Notes: generated by a model from the letters alone, not told the origin. A stretch of DNA of 64,000 bases from Rhodothermus profundi (GCF_900142415.1 NZ_FRAU01000002.1:124001-188000); one strand, 5' to 3'. Shown: positions 8,260 through 17,784, counted from the first letter of the stretch. Made by a program: numbers and translations.

Positions 8260-9624
8260 ATGCGTCCGGAGGAGTTGCGCAAAAAGCGAGTAACGGTGGT
8301 GGGCGGAGGCCGGAGCGGCCTGGCCGTCGCCCGGCTCCTGCGAAAGGCCGGAGCGCGGGTATTTCTGACCGAGCAAAAGCCTGCTGCCCCCGAATTAGCA
8401 ACGACGCTCAAAGCACTGGGCGTGCGCTACGAATTTGGAGGACATACCGCTCGGGCGCTAGAGGCCGATTTGATGGTGGTCAGCCCGGGCGTCCCCTCGA
8501 CAATTCCGCTGGTGCAGCAGGCGCTGCGGATAGGAATGCCGGTATACTCAGAGATTGAAGTAGCTGCGTGGTTCTGCCGGGCACCTATTGTGGCCGTCAC
8601 AGGCACCAACGGCAAAACAACCACCACGAGCCTGATCGGCTACATCTTTCGACAGGCCGGCCGGCGAACTATTGTGGCCGGCAACATTGGCTACCCATTC
8701 TCGGACTACGTGCAGGACACAACGCCCGAGGATGTGGTGGTGCTGGAAGTCTCCAGCTTCCAGCTTGACCACGTAGCTACCTTCCGCCCGCGCGTCAGCG
8801 TGCTGCTCAATATTACGCCGGATCACCTGGACCGGTACAACTACAGCTTCAATGACTATGCGCAAAGCAAATTCCGCATCTTTGCCAACCAGCGAGATGC
8901 GGATGTGCTGGTATACAATCATGACGACGAGCTCATCCGCATGGCGGCCGAGCGAGCGCACCGCAAGCGGGGGCTTCGGGTGCTCGGCTTCAGCCAACGG
9001 AGAGCGTTGCCGGCGGGCGCCTTTGTGCGCGACGGCTATCTGATCCTTCGGATCGAACAGCAGGAGGAAGTCCTTATGCACGCGAATGAGCTGGCTCTAC
9101 GCGGGCGACACAACCTGTACAACTCGCTGGCAGCGGCTGTAGCAGCCCGCGTGATGGAAGTGCGCAACGACGTGGTGCGCGAAAGCCTGGCAAGCTTTGA
9201 GGGCGTGCCGCACCGGCTGGAGTTCGTGCGCGAGTTGGACGGGGTGCGGTATGTCAACGACTCAAAGGCCACCAACGTGAACGCCGTCTGGTACGCCCTG
9301 GAGAGTTTCTCCTGCCCGATTGTACTGATCGCCGGCGGGCGGGATAAGGGGAACGACTACTCGGTGCTCAAGCCCCTGGTGGCCGAAAAAGTGCGCGCGT
9401 TGGTGGCCATCGGCGAAAGCGCTGACAAGTTGCTCCGCGAGCTAGGCGCGCTGGTGCCGATTGCGGTCAAAGCGCAGAGCATGGAAGAGGCGATTCAGCA
9501 TGCGCGCGTGTTTGCTGAGCCGGGCGATGTAGTGCTGCTCAGTCCGGCCTGTGCGTCGTTCGACATGTTCGAGAACTACGAAGAACGCGGCGACACTTTC
9601 CGCCGCCTGGTGATGAGTCTGTGA
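8260..9624 (+). CDS. murD: UDP-MurNAc-L-alanine:D-glutamate ligase MurD
   Basis: Cytoplasmic Mur ligase adding D-glutamate to UDP-MurNAc-L-Ala. The 454 residues comprise an N-terminal Rossmann-like UDP-binding domain (VTVVGGGRSGLAVARLL), the ATPase domain with GTNGKTT near residues 115-121, and the C-terminal domain with YVNDSKATNVNA and IAGGRDKGNDY. ATG 8260 is six bases after mraY. The stop overlaps the ftsW GTG start by four bases. Confidence 0.97.
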   Translation: MRPEELRKKRVTVVGGGRSGLAVARLLRKAGARVFLTEQKPAAPELATTLKALGVRYEFGGHTARALEADLMVVSPGVPSTIPLVQQALRIGMPVYSEIEVAAWFCRAPIVAVTGTNGKTTTTSLIGYIFRQAGRRTIVAGNIGYPFSDYVQDTTPEDVVVLEVSSFQLDHVATFRPRVSVLLNITPDHLDRYNYSFNDYAQSKFRIFANQRDADVLVYNHDDELIRMAAERAHRKRGLRVLGFSQRRALPAGAFVRDGYLILRIEQQEEVLMHANELALRGRHNLYNSLAAAVAARVMEVRNDVVRESLASFEGVPHRLEFVRELDGVRYVNDSKATNVNAVWYALESFSCPIVLIAGGRDKGNDYSVLKPLVAEKVRALVAIGESADKLLRELGALVPIAVKAQSMEEAIQHARVFAEPGDVVLLSPACASFDMFENYEERGDTFRRLVMSL

Positions 9625-10808
9625 ACAACATGACGACGGCTCGAGCGACAACGCGGGGACATCGGCTGTCGCGTCGCTCTGTGACTGGCGGCGCCGATCG
9701 CTACGTGCAGCTTGTAGTGGTAGCGCTGATGGCCTTCGGCGTGGTGGCAGTTTACAGCGCTGTATCGTTTTTGGCCGAGACAAAGGCCGGAGGGGATCCG
9801 GAGCGGTTGCTGCTGCGCCATCTGGTGCGAGTGCTGCTGGCAGCGGGGGCTATTGCTGTGGTGTCGCGAATGGACTACCGGCAACTGGCACGTTGGAGCC
9901 TGCCGTTGCTGGTAGGAGCGCTGGGATTGTTGTTGCTGGTCCAGGTAGCTGGCGTGGCCTTTGGCGGGGCAACGCGCTGGCTGCGCATCGGTCCCCTGGC
10001 TTTCCAGCCGTCGGAGCTGGCCAGTGTCGCCTTGTTGCTGCATCTGTCGGTATTGCTGACGCGCAAGCAGTCATACATCGGCTCATTTGAGCGAGGCTTC
10101 CTGCCGCTGCTGTTCTGGATTCTGGTAACAGCCGTGTTGATTGGGATTGAAAATCTCTCGACCGCCGCGTTGCTGACCGGTAGCATGTTGCTGCTGTGCT
10201 TTGTAGGGCGGGTGCGGCTGGTGCATCTAACGGCTTCGGGTTTACTTGGATTGTTGCTGGCCACGTTGATGCTCCTGGTGTCGCCGCAACGGGCAGCCCG
10301 CGTAGAAGCATTCCTGGGAGCGAAGATCTTTCCGCACACTGAGGCGGAAGCTGTCTTTGATCCGCAGCAGGAAGGCTACCAGGCCCGGCAGGCGCGCATC
10401 GCTTTTGCCATGGGGGGACTGACCGGCGTTGGACCGGGCAAAAGCACGCAACGCGACTTTCTGCCGGCGCCCTACAATGACTTCATCTTTGCGATTGTAG
10501 CGGAAGAGTACGGTATCATCGGGGCCATGCTGTTACTGGCAGCACTGCTGGTGCTGCTGTTTCGGGGATATATGCGTATTGCCCGACACGCGCCCGATCC
10601 ATTAGGCTTCTTCCTGGCCTTCGGGGCGACGACCCTGCTGGTAATGCAGGGCTTTGTGCATGCAGCGGTTACCTGTGGACTGTTGCCGGTGACGGGACTG
10701 CCGTTTCCATTTGTGTCGTACGGCGGCACGTCGCTGCTGACCAGCGGCATCCTTGTAGGACTGCTGCTGAGCGTTTCCCGACAGGCTCAGTTTTCCAAGA
10801 AAGAGTGA
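9621..10808 (+). CDS. ftsW: Septal SEDS glycosyltransferase FtsW
   Basis: Polytopic SEDS-family peptidoglycan polymerase that works with FtsI at the division site. The 395 residues contain about ten membrane segments; the loop AFQPSELA and the C-terminal PFVSYGGTSLL are SEDS signatures. GTG 9621 overlaps the murD stop; ATG 9630 is an alternative start three codons in. It ends in a four-base overlap with murG. Confidence 0.95.
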   Translation: MNNMTTARATTRGHRLSRRSVTGGADRYVQLVVVALMAFGVVAVYSAVSFLAETKAGGDPERLLLRHLVRVLLAAGAIAVVSRMDYRQLARWSLPLLVGALGLLLLVQVAGVAFGGATRWLRIGPLAFQPSELASVALLLHLSVLLTRKQSYIGSFERGFLPLLFWILVTAVLIGIENLSTAALLTGSMLLLCFVGRVRLVHLTASGLLGLLLATLMLLVSPQRAARVEAFLGAKIFPHTEAEAVFDPQQEGYQARQARIAFAMGGLTGVGPGKSTQRDFLPAPYNDFIFAIVAEEYGIIGAMLLLAALLVLLFRGYMRIARHAPDPLGFFLAFGATTLLVMQGFVHAAVTCGLLPVTGLPFPFVSYGGTSLLTSGILVGLLLSVSRQAQFSKKE

Positions 10809-12013
10809 TCCGGATGACTGAAGTGCTTTGGCGAGAACCAGAAGTGCCACGGGCTGTGCTGGCGGCCGCTGGGAAAGCGCCGCGCGTGCTGCTAACGGGT
10901 GGCGGCACCGGTGGCCACGTGTATCCGGCGATTGCTATTGCAGAAGCCATCCAGGCACAATGTCCAGAGGCGGTGATCGCGTTTGCAGGTACTCGGGAGC
11001 GGCTTGAGTGGCGCGCTGTGCCGGCAGCCGGTTTCTCAATCTATCCGATTACCGCTGCGGCCCTGCCGCGTCGGTGGTCGCTCCGCATGGCCCAGGTACC
11101 CTGGAAGCTGATGCGGGGCTTTGCAGAAAGCCTGCAGTTGGTTCGGTCTTTTGATCCGAACGTTGTTATAGGCACCGGTGGGTACGTTTCCGCCCCGGTG
11201 TTGCTGGCTGCCCGGTTGCTGGGGCGTCCTTTTGTGCTGCAGGAGCAAAACGCCTTCCCCGGGCTAACCAACCGATTGCTGGGGCGGTGGGCGGCTCGCG
11301 TCTACATTGCCTTTCCAGAGGCGCAGGACTATTTCCCGGAGGATCGATGCGTGCTCAGTGGTAACCCCGTACGAGCAGCACTTCGGCAAATAGCGCGTCC
11401 GGAAGCGCGTCACCGGTTCGGGCTGCCGGTAGCGTCTCAAGTGCTGTTCGTGTTCGGGGGCTCGCTGGGGAGCATGGTGCTCAATGAAGCACTGCTCCAG
11501 GTGCTCCCCACCCTACTGGATGAACCCCAACTGCATTTGCTCTGGCAAACCGGCCGAAAACATTACGAACACGTACGGCAGCGTCTGGAGACGTTAGCAA
11601 AGCCATTGCGGCATCGGATACGGCTGTTGCCCTATGTCGAGGATATGGCAGCAGCTTATGCGGCCGCCGACCTGGTGCTCTGCCGGGCCGGTGCGTTGAC
11701 CTGCAGCGAACTCATGGTAACGGGAACGCCGGCGATTCTTGTGCCGGCCAGGCAAGTAGCAGCCGACCATCAGACGCATAATGCCGAAAGTATGGAGCGA
11801 GCGGGTGCAGCCCGGCACGTACCAGAGGCAGAGCTGCCGCAGCGCCTGGTGCGTGAGGTGTGGACGCTACTGGCCGATGCGGAGCGCCGGGCAGCAATGG
11901 CTCAGGCGGCGCGACGCATGGCGCGCCCGCAGGCCGCTGCGCAGATTGCGTCGGAGGTGCTGGAGCTGACCACCCACGGACGGGTGCAATCTGAAAAGAA
12001 GTGCTATGGTTAG
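10805..12013 (+). CDS. murG: Lipid II synthase MurG (UDP-GlcNAc transferase)
   Basis: GT28 glycosyltransferase that adds GlcNAc to lipid I at the inner face of the membrane. LLTGGGTGGHVYPAIAIA near the N-terminus is the lipid-binding glycine loop; VIGTGGYVSAPVLLAA and the donor-site region CRAGALTCSELMVTGTPAILVP are also present. The start GTG 10805 overlaps the ftsW stop; ATG 10814 is possible. The N-terminus carries about 27 residues more than E. coli MurG before the first glycine loop. Confidence 0.96.
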   Translation: MIRMTEVLWREPEVPRAVLAAAGKAPRVLLTGGGTGGHVYPAIAIAEAIQAQCPEAVIAFAGTRERLEWRAVPAAGFSIYPITAAALPRRWSLRMAQVPWKLMRGFAESLQLVRSFDPNVVIGTGGYVSAPVLLAARLLGRPFVLQEQNAFPGLTNRLLGRWAARVYIAFPEAQDYFPEDRCVLSGNPVRAALRQIARPEARHRFGLPVASQVLFVFGGSLGSMVLNEALLQVLPTLLDEPQLHLLWQTGRKHYEHVRQRLETLAKPLRHRIRLLPYVEDMAAAYAAADLVLCRAGALTCSELMVTGTPAILVPARQVAADHQTHNAESMERAGAARHVPEAELPQRLVREVWTLLADAERRAAMAQAARRMARPQAAAQIASEVLELTTHGRVQSEKKCYG

Positions 12014-13445
12014 TCGCGGAAGCTGGCGCCGTCCTCCTCTGTTCGGGCGAGTCCGCCATGTGCACATGGTAGGCATTGGCGGCATTGGAATGAGCTCCAT
12101 AGCCGAGGTGCTCTTGCTGCGCGGTTTCCGCGTGACGGGATCTGACCTGAAACGCAGTGAGATTACGGAGCGGCTGGAACGGCTGGGCGCCGTCGTTTAC
12201 GAGGGGCACTGCCCGGAGCATGTGGGCACTGCCGATGTGGTGGTTTATTCGTCGGCTGTGCGCCCCCAGGAAAACCCCGAAACGCTGGAAGCACTGCGTC
12301 GCCGCATTCCACTTATCCCGCGTGCCGAGATGCTGGGCGAACTGATGCGCATGAAGTTCGGCATCGGGGTGGCGGGGACGCACGGCAAGACGACCACGAC
12401 GTCGATGGTGGGGCTGGTGGTCTCTGAAGGAGGATTTGATCCTACCATTATTGTAGGGGGCAAGGTGGCGGCGTTCGAGTCAAATGCAGTAGCCGGAGAG
12501 GGGGACATCATTGTCATTGAAGCGGACGAATATGACCGCACGTTTCTGCGCCTGACCCCAACGCTGGCTGTAGTAACCAGCATTGAACCAGAGCACCTGG
12601 ATATTTACCAGGACCTGGACGACCTGAAGGCGGCTTTTCGCCAGTTTGCCAGCAGCATTCCTTTCTTCGGAGCAGCCATCCTGTGTCTGGACGATCCCAA
12701 TGTGCAGGCGTTGGTCGGAGAACTGGATCGCCGGGTACGCACCTACGGACTGGCCCGACAGGCCGAGATTCGTGCCGAAAACGTTCAGTTTGAAGGGTTC
12801 GGGGCCCAGTTCGAGGTGCTGCTGCAAGGCAAACCGCTGGGTGTCGTTCAGCTTCAGGTGCCCGGAATGCACAACGTGCGCAATGCCCTGGCTGCTGTAG
12901 CGGTGGGGCTGGAGCTGGAGATCCCCTTTGAAAGCATCCAGAGGGGGCTGGCCCGTTTTACAGGCGTTCGCCGACGCTTTGAGCGACTGGGCGAAGTGCA
13001 CGGCATCCTGGTCATTGATGACTACGCGCACCACCCAACAGAAATTCGCGTGACGCTGGAGGCGGCCACCATTGCCATGCCCGAACGACGGCTGGTTGCC
13101 GTCTTCCAGCCACACCTGTACAGCCGCACGCGGGACTTTCAGGAAGACTTTGCGCGATCGTTTGTAGACGCTGATGTGCTGGTGGTGACCGAAGTATATG
13201 GTGCCCGTGAGGAGCCTATTCCGGGGATTACGGGGGAACACATTGCGCGTCTGGCGCAGCGGTTTGGCCATCGCAACGTGCACTACGTCCCTGATCGTCG
13301 CAAAATTCCAGGCTATCTGCTGGAGCATGTGCTGCAACCGGGAGATGCCGTGCTGTTTATGGGCGCAGGAGACATCTGGCGGGCCGCCCGTGAGCTGCTG
13401 GACTATCTACAGTTAACCGAGGTGCTGCCGCATGCCTCGTCGTAG
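12006..13445 (+). CDS. murC: UDP-MurNAc:L-alanine ligase MurC
   Basis: First Mur ligase of the stem-peptide pathway. HMVGIGGIGMSSIAEVL is the MurC N-terminal Rossmann motif, GTHGKTT at residues 124-130 is the ATP loop (His instead of Asn is typical of MurC), and DDYAHHPTEI is the C-terminal signature. 479 residues, normal length. It overlaps murG by eight bases and ftsQ by 14 bases. Confidence 0.97.
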   Translation: MVSRGSWRRPPLFGRVRHVHMVGIGGIGMSSIAEVLLLRGFRVTGSDLKRSEITERLERLGAVVYEGHCPEHVGTADVVVYSSAVRPQENPETLEALRRRIPLIPRAEMLGELMRMKFGIGVAGTHGKTTTTSMVGLVVSEGGFDPTIIVGGKVAAFESNAVAGEGDIIVIEADEYDRTFLRLTPTLAVVTSIEPEHLDIYQDLDDLKAAFRQFASSIPFFGAAILCLDDPNVQALVGELDRRVRTYGLARQAEIRAENVQFEGFGAQFEVLLQGKPLGVVQLQVPGMHNVRNALAAVAVGLELEIPFESIQRGLARFTGVRRRFERLGEVHGILVIDDYAHHPTEIRVTLEAATIAMPERRLVAVFQPHLYSRTRDFQEDFARSFVDADVLVVTEVYGAREEPIPGITGEHIARLAQRFGHRNVHYVPDRRKIPGYLLEHVLQPGDAVLFMGAGDIWRAARELLDYLQLTEVLPHASS

Positions 13446-14253
13446 CACATACATTCCGCGTCGTAGGCAACGGCGGGTGCTGGTAGGACGCCGCCTGCTG
13501 GGTCGGCTGCTGGTTATAGGGCTGCCGACGGTGGCCCTGTGCAGCGCAGCCTGGCTTTGGCTGGAAAACGTGCGCCTGACGCGCATTGAGGTTGTGGGGG
13601 CTCGCCAGGCCGATCCGGAAAGCTTGCGACGCTTAGCGGCTGTTGATTCTGGAGCGGTGCTGTTTGATCTGGATCCCGCGTTGATTGCGGACCGGGTTGC
13701 CCGGCATCCCTGGGTGCGGACAGCGTCTGTGACGCGCTGGCCCACGGGCACCCTGCGCATTGCGGTAGAGGAGCGCATGCCGGTGGTGTTGCAGATGAGC
13801 AAAGACGGACGGCCGGTCGGGTATCTGGATGCGGAGGGGTATGGCCTGCCATTAGGTCAGGGGCCGGCCGCTGACGTGCCGCTGCTCTACGGCGTGCGCG
13901 TTCCAGCGCATCCAATGCGTCCGCTGGAGGACGAACCCGTGCGGATGCTGCTGTTTGCCCTGGCCTCCCTAAAGGAGCCAGAACGCGCTCTGATTTCGGA
14001 AATCGTGCGCCTGCCGAACGGCGAATTCTGGCTGTACACGACGCCCGCCGCCGGGCAGCGTAGCATTCCAGTGCGGCTGGGCACCGAAGATTTTCTGCAG
14101 CGGCTGCATCGGCTGGTGGCCTTCTGGCATCAGGCCGTGCTGACGCAACCGAACAAAACGTTTGCTCTGATTGATCTCCGTTTCGCGAATCAGATCGTGG
14201 TGCGTGAGCAGACGCACCCGTCAACCCAAAAATCTGCGTTGGGCCATGAATGA
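13432..14253 (+). CDS. ftsQ: FtsQ-like cell division protein
   Basis: A 273-residue bitopic protein: basic N-terminus, one membrane segment (about 22-44), then a POTRA domain beginning VRLTRIEVVGARQADPESL and running to about residue 120, with WVRTASVTRWPTGTLRIAVEER, the usual FtsQ/POTRA pattern. It connects FtsBL to the rest of the divisome. Position between murC and ftsA agrees. murB and ddl, present here in Proteobacteria, are absent. Its end overlaps the ftsA ATG. Confidence 0.9.
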   Translation: MPRRSTYIPRRRQRRVLVGRRLLGRLLVIGLPTVALCSAAWLWLENVRLTRIEVVGARQADPESLRRLAAVDSGAVLFDLDPALIADRVARHPWVRTASVTRWPTGTLRIAVEERMPVVLQMSKDGRPVGYLDAEGYGLPLGQGPAADVPLLYGVRVPAHPMRPLEDEPVRMLLFALASLKEPERALISEIVRLPNGEFWLYTTPAAGQRSIPVRLGTEDFLQRLHRLVAFWHQAVLTQPNKTFALIDLRFANQIVVREQTHPSTQKSALGHE

Positions 14254-15514
14254 GCGCATTGTTGTGGGCGTAGACATCGGCACCACGAAGGTGTGTGCCG
14301 TCGTTGCTTCGGCCGACGAGATGAACCGGGTGAACATCCTGGGCGTCGGCGTGGCTGAATCGGATGGTCTAAACCGGGGGGTCGTCGTAAACATCGACAA
14401 AACGGTGGCCTCGCTGCAGGCAGCCCTTGAAGAAGCTGAGCGAGCAGCAGGCGTCCAGGTACGCCAGGTGATCGTAGGCATTGCGGGTGATCATATTCAG
14501 AGTTTTCAAAGTCGCGGAGTCATTACCATTTCGAATCGAGACGGAGAGATCACGCGGCGCGACGTTGAGCGGCTGCTGGAAGACACCACCCACGTGGCCC
14601 TGCCAGCCGATCGGGAGATCCTGCACGTCATTCCGCAGGAGTTCATCGTGGACGGGCAGGATGGCGTGGCCGATCCGGTGGGGATGAGCGGCGTGCGCCT
14701 GGAGGCCAATGTGCACATTATCACCGGACTGGTTTCAGCCGCTAAGAACGTGTACCGGTGCGTTGAAAAAGCAGGGTATGAAGTGGCCGATCTGGTGCTG
14801 GAACCGCTGGCCTCGTCATTTGCCGTCCTGCATCCAGACGAAAAGGAAATCGGGGTAGCGCTGATTGACATTGGAGGCGGAACGACAGACATCGCGGTTT
14901 TTGAGGACAATACGATTCGGCATACCGGGGTCATTGCTGTAGCCGGCAACAAGGTAACTGACGACCTCCGTAAGGGGCTAGGGATCATGCGCGACCAGGC
15001 CGAGCGGCTCAAGTGCCGCTTCGGGGTGGCCATGGTCGACCTGATCGAGGAGGATGAAGAGATCACCATTCCTGGGATTGGAGGCCGGCCCGAGAAGCGC
15101 ATCAGCCGGAGCACGCTAGCGCAAATCATTCAGCCACGAATGGAAGAAATTCTGGAAATTGCGGCGATTGAGATCAAGCGAAGCGGATATGCGCGACATC
15201 TGGCTGCAGGGGTAGTGCTCACAGGGGGAGGGGCGCTCATCCCGGGCACGGCTGAGCTGGCGGCTGATGTGCTGGGCATGGAAGCCCGCATCGGGTCGCC
15301 CATGGGACTTTCCGGTGGGATGGTGGCCGAGGTAAGTGATCCCAAGTTTGCCACGGCCGTCGGGCTGGTGCTCTACGGACTCCGGCCTGAACTGATTGGC
15401 ACGCCCGGGCTGAGCCAAGAAGTGCACGCTCGCAGCGCTGGCGAGTCGATTCCGGGCCAGATGCTGTTTCGCAAGATTGCCAGCCGTATGAAGGCCTGGT
15501 TCAATGAACTGTAG
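14246..15514 (+). CDS. ftsA: Cell division protein FtsA
   Basis: Actin-like ATPase that anchors FtsZ to the membrane. VVGVDIGTTKVCAVV is phosphate loop 1, ALIDIGGGTTDIAVFEDN is phosphate 2, and VVLTGGGALIPGTAELA is the adenosine motif; the SHS2 insertion 1C lies between. The C-terminus ending MLFRKIASRMKAWFNEL can form the amphipathic membrane-targeting helix. ATG 14246 (MNERIVVGVDIG) is chosen over an upstream in-frame ATG at 14171 because it gives the standard N-terminus and overlaps the ftsQ stop. 422 residues. Confidence 0.97.
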   Translation: MNERIVVGVDIGTTKVCAVVASADEMNRVNILGVGVAESDGLNRGVVVNIDKTVASLQAALEEAERAAGVQVRQVIVGIAGDHIQSFQSRGVITISNRDGEITRRDVERLLEDTTHVALPADREILHVIPQEFIVDGQDGVADPVGMSGVRLEANVHIITGLVSAAKNVYRCVEKAGYEVADLVLEPLASSFAVLHPDEKEIGVALIDIGGGTTDIAVFEDNTIRHTGVIAVAGNKVTDDLRKGLGIMRDQAERLKCRFGVAMVDLIEEDEEITIPGIGGRPEKRISRSTLAQIIQPRMEEILEIAAIEIKRSGYARHLAAGVVLTGGGALIPGTAELAADVLGMEARIGSPMGLSGGMVAEVSDPKFATAVGLVLYGLRPELIGTPGLSQEVHARSAGESIPGQMLFRKIASRMKAWFNEL

Positions 15515-15594
15515 GCATAAAGCTGCGGTCGGGTAGGCTCGACCCGGCCCTCCAACCATAAACAGGCTGAACCACAACCAAAACGAGGGGAGTC

Positions 15595-16836
15595 ATGGAA
15601 CAGTCCATTAGTTCGCGTTTCGCCTTCGACGACTCCGCGCATCCGGAAGCAAAGATCTGTGTCGTCGGCATTGGCGGAGGTGGTGGCAATGCCATCAATA
15701 ACATGCTGGAGCGAGGCATCCAGGGCGTCGATTTTATCGCCATCAACACGGATGCGCAGGCGCTGGCTGCCAACCGGGCCCCGGTTAAAATTCAGGTCGG
15801 GCGTAACCTGACCAAGGGATTAGGGGCCGGCGCGCGGCCTGCCATCGGAGCCCAGGCCGTCGAAGAGAGCCGGGAGGAAATTGAGCAGGCGCTGAAAGGC
15901 TATGATATGGTCTTTATTACGGCCGGGATGGGCGGAGGCACGGGGACCGGTGGAGCCCCTGTGGTAGCGGCTATCGCGCGGAAGCTGGGCATTCTGACAG
16001 TTGCTATCGTTACCAAACCGTTTGAGTGTGAAGGGCCCAAGCGCATGAAGGCCGCTCTTGATGGCATTGCCCTGCTCAAAGAGAATGTGGACACCCTCAT
16101 TGTGATTCCAAACGAGCGCCTGCTTGACATCGCGGATGAAAACACCACGTTGCTTGAGGCTTTTGCCAAGGCGGATGAGGTGCTCTATAATGCCACGCGC
16201 GGCATCAGCGATCTGATTACGGTGCACGGCCTGATCAACCTGGACTTCGCCGATGTGAAGACAACCATGCAAAATGGCGGAACGGCCATTATGGGGTCGG
16301 CCGTGGCCTCGGGCGAAAACCGGGCGGAGAAGGCCGCCATTGCAGCAATTTCCAGTCCGCTTCTGGATGGTCTCTCCATTGCAGGGGCTCGGAACGTGCT
16401 GGTTAACATCACAGCGGGCCGGTCCCTGGGTATTCGGGAAGCCACCACAGCCGTCCGTATTATTCAGCAGGAAGCCGGGGAGGATGTTGAGGTCATCTTT
16501 GGTACGGTGATCGACGACAATATGGGAGATGATCTGCGCGTTACCGTCATCGCAACGGGATTTGATCGGGAGCAGCGGCCGGAAATACTGGGCCGTCGCC
16601 GGACGGTCCCGCTTGAGCCCGAAGAGCCGTACCTGAACTACAAAGGAGAGGAGAACCTGAAACGGCTGGATACACCGGCTTTCGAGCGGCGCACGCTTCC
16701 GGGCATGACGCCCGTAGAAGGAGAACGCCTGGGAAACATCCGCCGCCTGCACGCGGAGGATCTGCGGGAGCGGGGCGAGCGCATTCGCAAGGACAACCCG
16801 GATACGCCGGCTTTTTTACGGAAAATGCTGGACTGA
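15595..16836 (+). CDS. ftsZ: Cell division GTPase FtsZ
   Basis: Tubulin homologue that forms the Z ring. The GTP-binding signature GGGTGTG is at residues 113-119, after GIGGGGGNAINNM near the N-terminus. The C-terminal peptide DNPDTPAFLRKMLD is the conserved tail that binds FtsA. At 413 residues it is of usual length. An 80-base gap separates it from ftsA, with a GAGGGGAG ribosome-binding site ending four bases before the start, so separate translation at a higher level is likely. It is the last gene of the cluster. Confidence 0.98.
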   Translation: MEQSISSRFAFDDSAHPEAKICVVGIGGGGGNAINNMLERGIQGVDFIAINTDAQALAANRAPVKIQVGRNLTKGLGAGARPAIGAQAVEESREEIEQALKGYDMVFITAGMGGGTGTGGAPVVAAIARKLGILTVAIVTKPFECEGPKRMKAALDGIALLKENVDTLIVIPNERLLDIADENTTLLEAFAKADEVLYNATRGISDLITVHGLINLDFADVKTTMQNGGTAIMGSAVASGENRAEKAAIAAISSPLLDGLSIAGARNVLVNITAGRSLGIREATTAVRIIQQEAGEDVEVIFGTVIDDNMGDDLRVTVIATGFDREQRPEILGRRRTVPLEPEEPYLNYKGEENLKRLDTPAFERRTLPGMTPVEGERLGNIRRLHAEDLRERGERIRKDNPDTPAFLRKMLD

Positions 16837-16949
16837 CACGGCCGCGCGACCGGGCGCCACGCTCACGACACCCGTGACATACAGATGACACCAGGCGTTA
16901 GCAAATTAGATGGTACAGGCCCCTTCTGGGGTGCATCCGGAGGGCTATG

Positions 16950-17030
16950 CTGCAGGGGAGGAGTGATGCCCTGCCCTGCAGGTGGGCCGACGAGCACGGT
17001 CCAGACGCTGCAGGTTACCCCGGCCTGCAG
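16950..17030. other. Structured region with four CTGCAG motifs
   Basis: After ftsZ, two inverted-repeat pairs built on CTGCAG follow each other: CTGCAGGG (16950-16957) with CCCTGCAG (16974-16981), and CTGCAGG (17008-17014) with CCTGCAG (17024-17030). A possible 33-codon frame with Cys-rich end starts at ATG 16966 inside the first hairpin loop, preceded by AGGGGAGGAG, and ends at TAA 17067 just before the terminator. It could be a small RNA, an mRNA tail structure, or a tiny gene. Confidence 0.4.
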
Positions 17031-17068
17031 AGGTTGTGGTTCAGCGGGCGGCCAGTGCGGCTGCTAAC

Positions 17069-17104
17069 AGCAAGGGCCGCGCCCGGTCGGGCGCGGCCCT
17101 TGCT
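17069..17104. terminator. Strong bidirectional hairpin after ftsZ
   Basis: A perfect 17-bp stem (arms 17069-17085 and 17088-17104, starting AGCAAGGGCC and ending GGCCCTTGCT) with a 2-base loop. It lies between convergent ftsZ and the outer-membrane protein gene. There is no long U-tract, so it may act with other factors, but its size and place mark it as the boundary of both transcripts. Confidence 0.7.
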
Positions 17105-17123
17105 GCTGAATCTGGTCAGGTTC

Positions 17124-17621
17124 TTATGGCCCAAATTTGAACAGCAAGCCGCCCGCAAGGGTCACAAGGTCTGCATCGCCTCCTACCGTTATCTGAGCCT
17201 GCACGAACGGACGAACCGGTCCAATTCCGAAACGAGCGCCGCCAATCAGATTCACAGCAGTGTCGGTGTCGCTCACGTTGAGCTCGCCTATGCTGACCGA
17301 GGTGCGCGCAATGCCCAGGCCACCACCCACATAGGGAGTGAACGCAACGCCTGGACCAAAGCTAAGCAACGCATGCAGGCCTAGCTGCCAGAATGTCATA
17401 TTTTCTTCCGTAAAATAGTAATCAAAAGTTGCCTGGAAGTCGATAGGCAGCATCATGATTGCCAGGCGGGCATCTACGCCCAGAAAGGCTTCTTGAATAT
17501 CATCTCCCACGTCATAACCAACGCGTGGACCAATTTCTAAAGTGACGGGAGAAGGCACCTGCGCCTGGGCAGAAGAATACCAGAACATCAGGAAGACAAC
17601 AAGGATACCTGCGCGTTTCAT
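17124..17621 (-). CDS. Predicted outer-membrane beta-barrel protein
   Basis: A 165-residue protein with a signal peptide (MKRAGILVVFLMFWYSSAQAQ) followed by alternating amphipathic strands rich in Gly and aromatic residues: LEIGPRVGYDVGDD, FTPYVGGGLGIARTS, LIGGARFGIGPVRPFVQAQI, ending LAGGLLFKFGP with the terminal aromatic region typical of barrels. It resembles the small 8-strand OmpA/OmpW-like group; no ligand can be named. The frame is open upstream of the start, but the ATG at 17621 gives the clear signal peptide. It is divergent from the gene at 17785. Confidence 0.7.
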   Translation of the reverse strand: MKRAGILVVFLMFWYSSAQAQVPSPVTLEIGPRVGYDVGDDIQEAFLGVDARLAIMMLPIDFQATFDYYFTEENMTFWQLGLHALLSFGPGVAFTPYVGGGLGIARTSVSIGELNVSDTDTAVNLIGGARFGIGPVRPFVQAQITVGGDADLVTLAGGLLFKFGP

Positions 17622-17784
17622 GACCGTCTGAGTTTGGTTGGTGGATAGGTAACTTGAACCTACAAAAATCGTGTCGTTTATATCTTTTCTCGTAGGAAAA
17701 AGGTGAAAAGGCGATGAGAAACGCTGATCAATTATAAGATAAATCACTAAGTCCCAAAAAATAAAGCTAAAAACTTTTAGAAAC

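Noticed and set aside
17698-17712. GGTGAAAA half-site upstream of the outer-membrane protein gene
   Set aside because: It matches only half of the LexA-like palindrome and has no inverted partner, so chance is enough to explain it.
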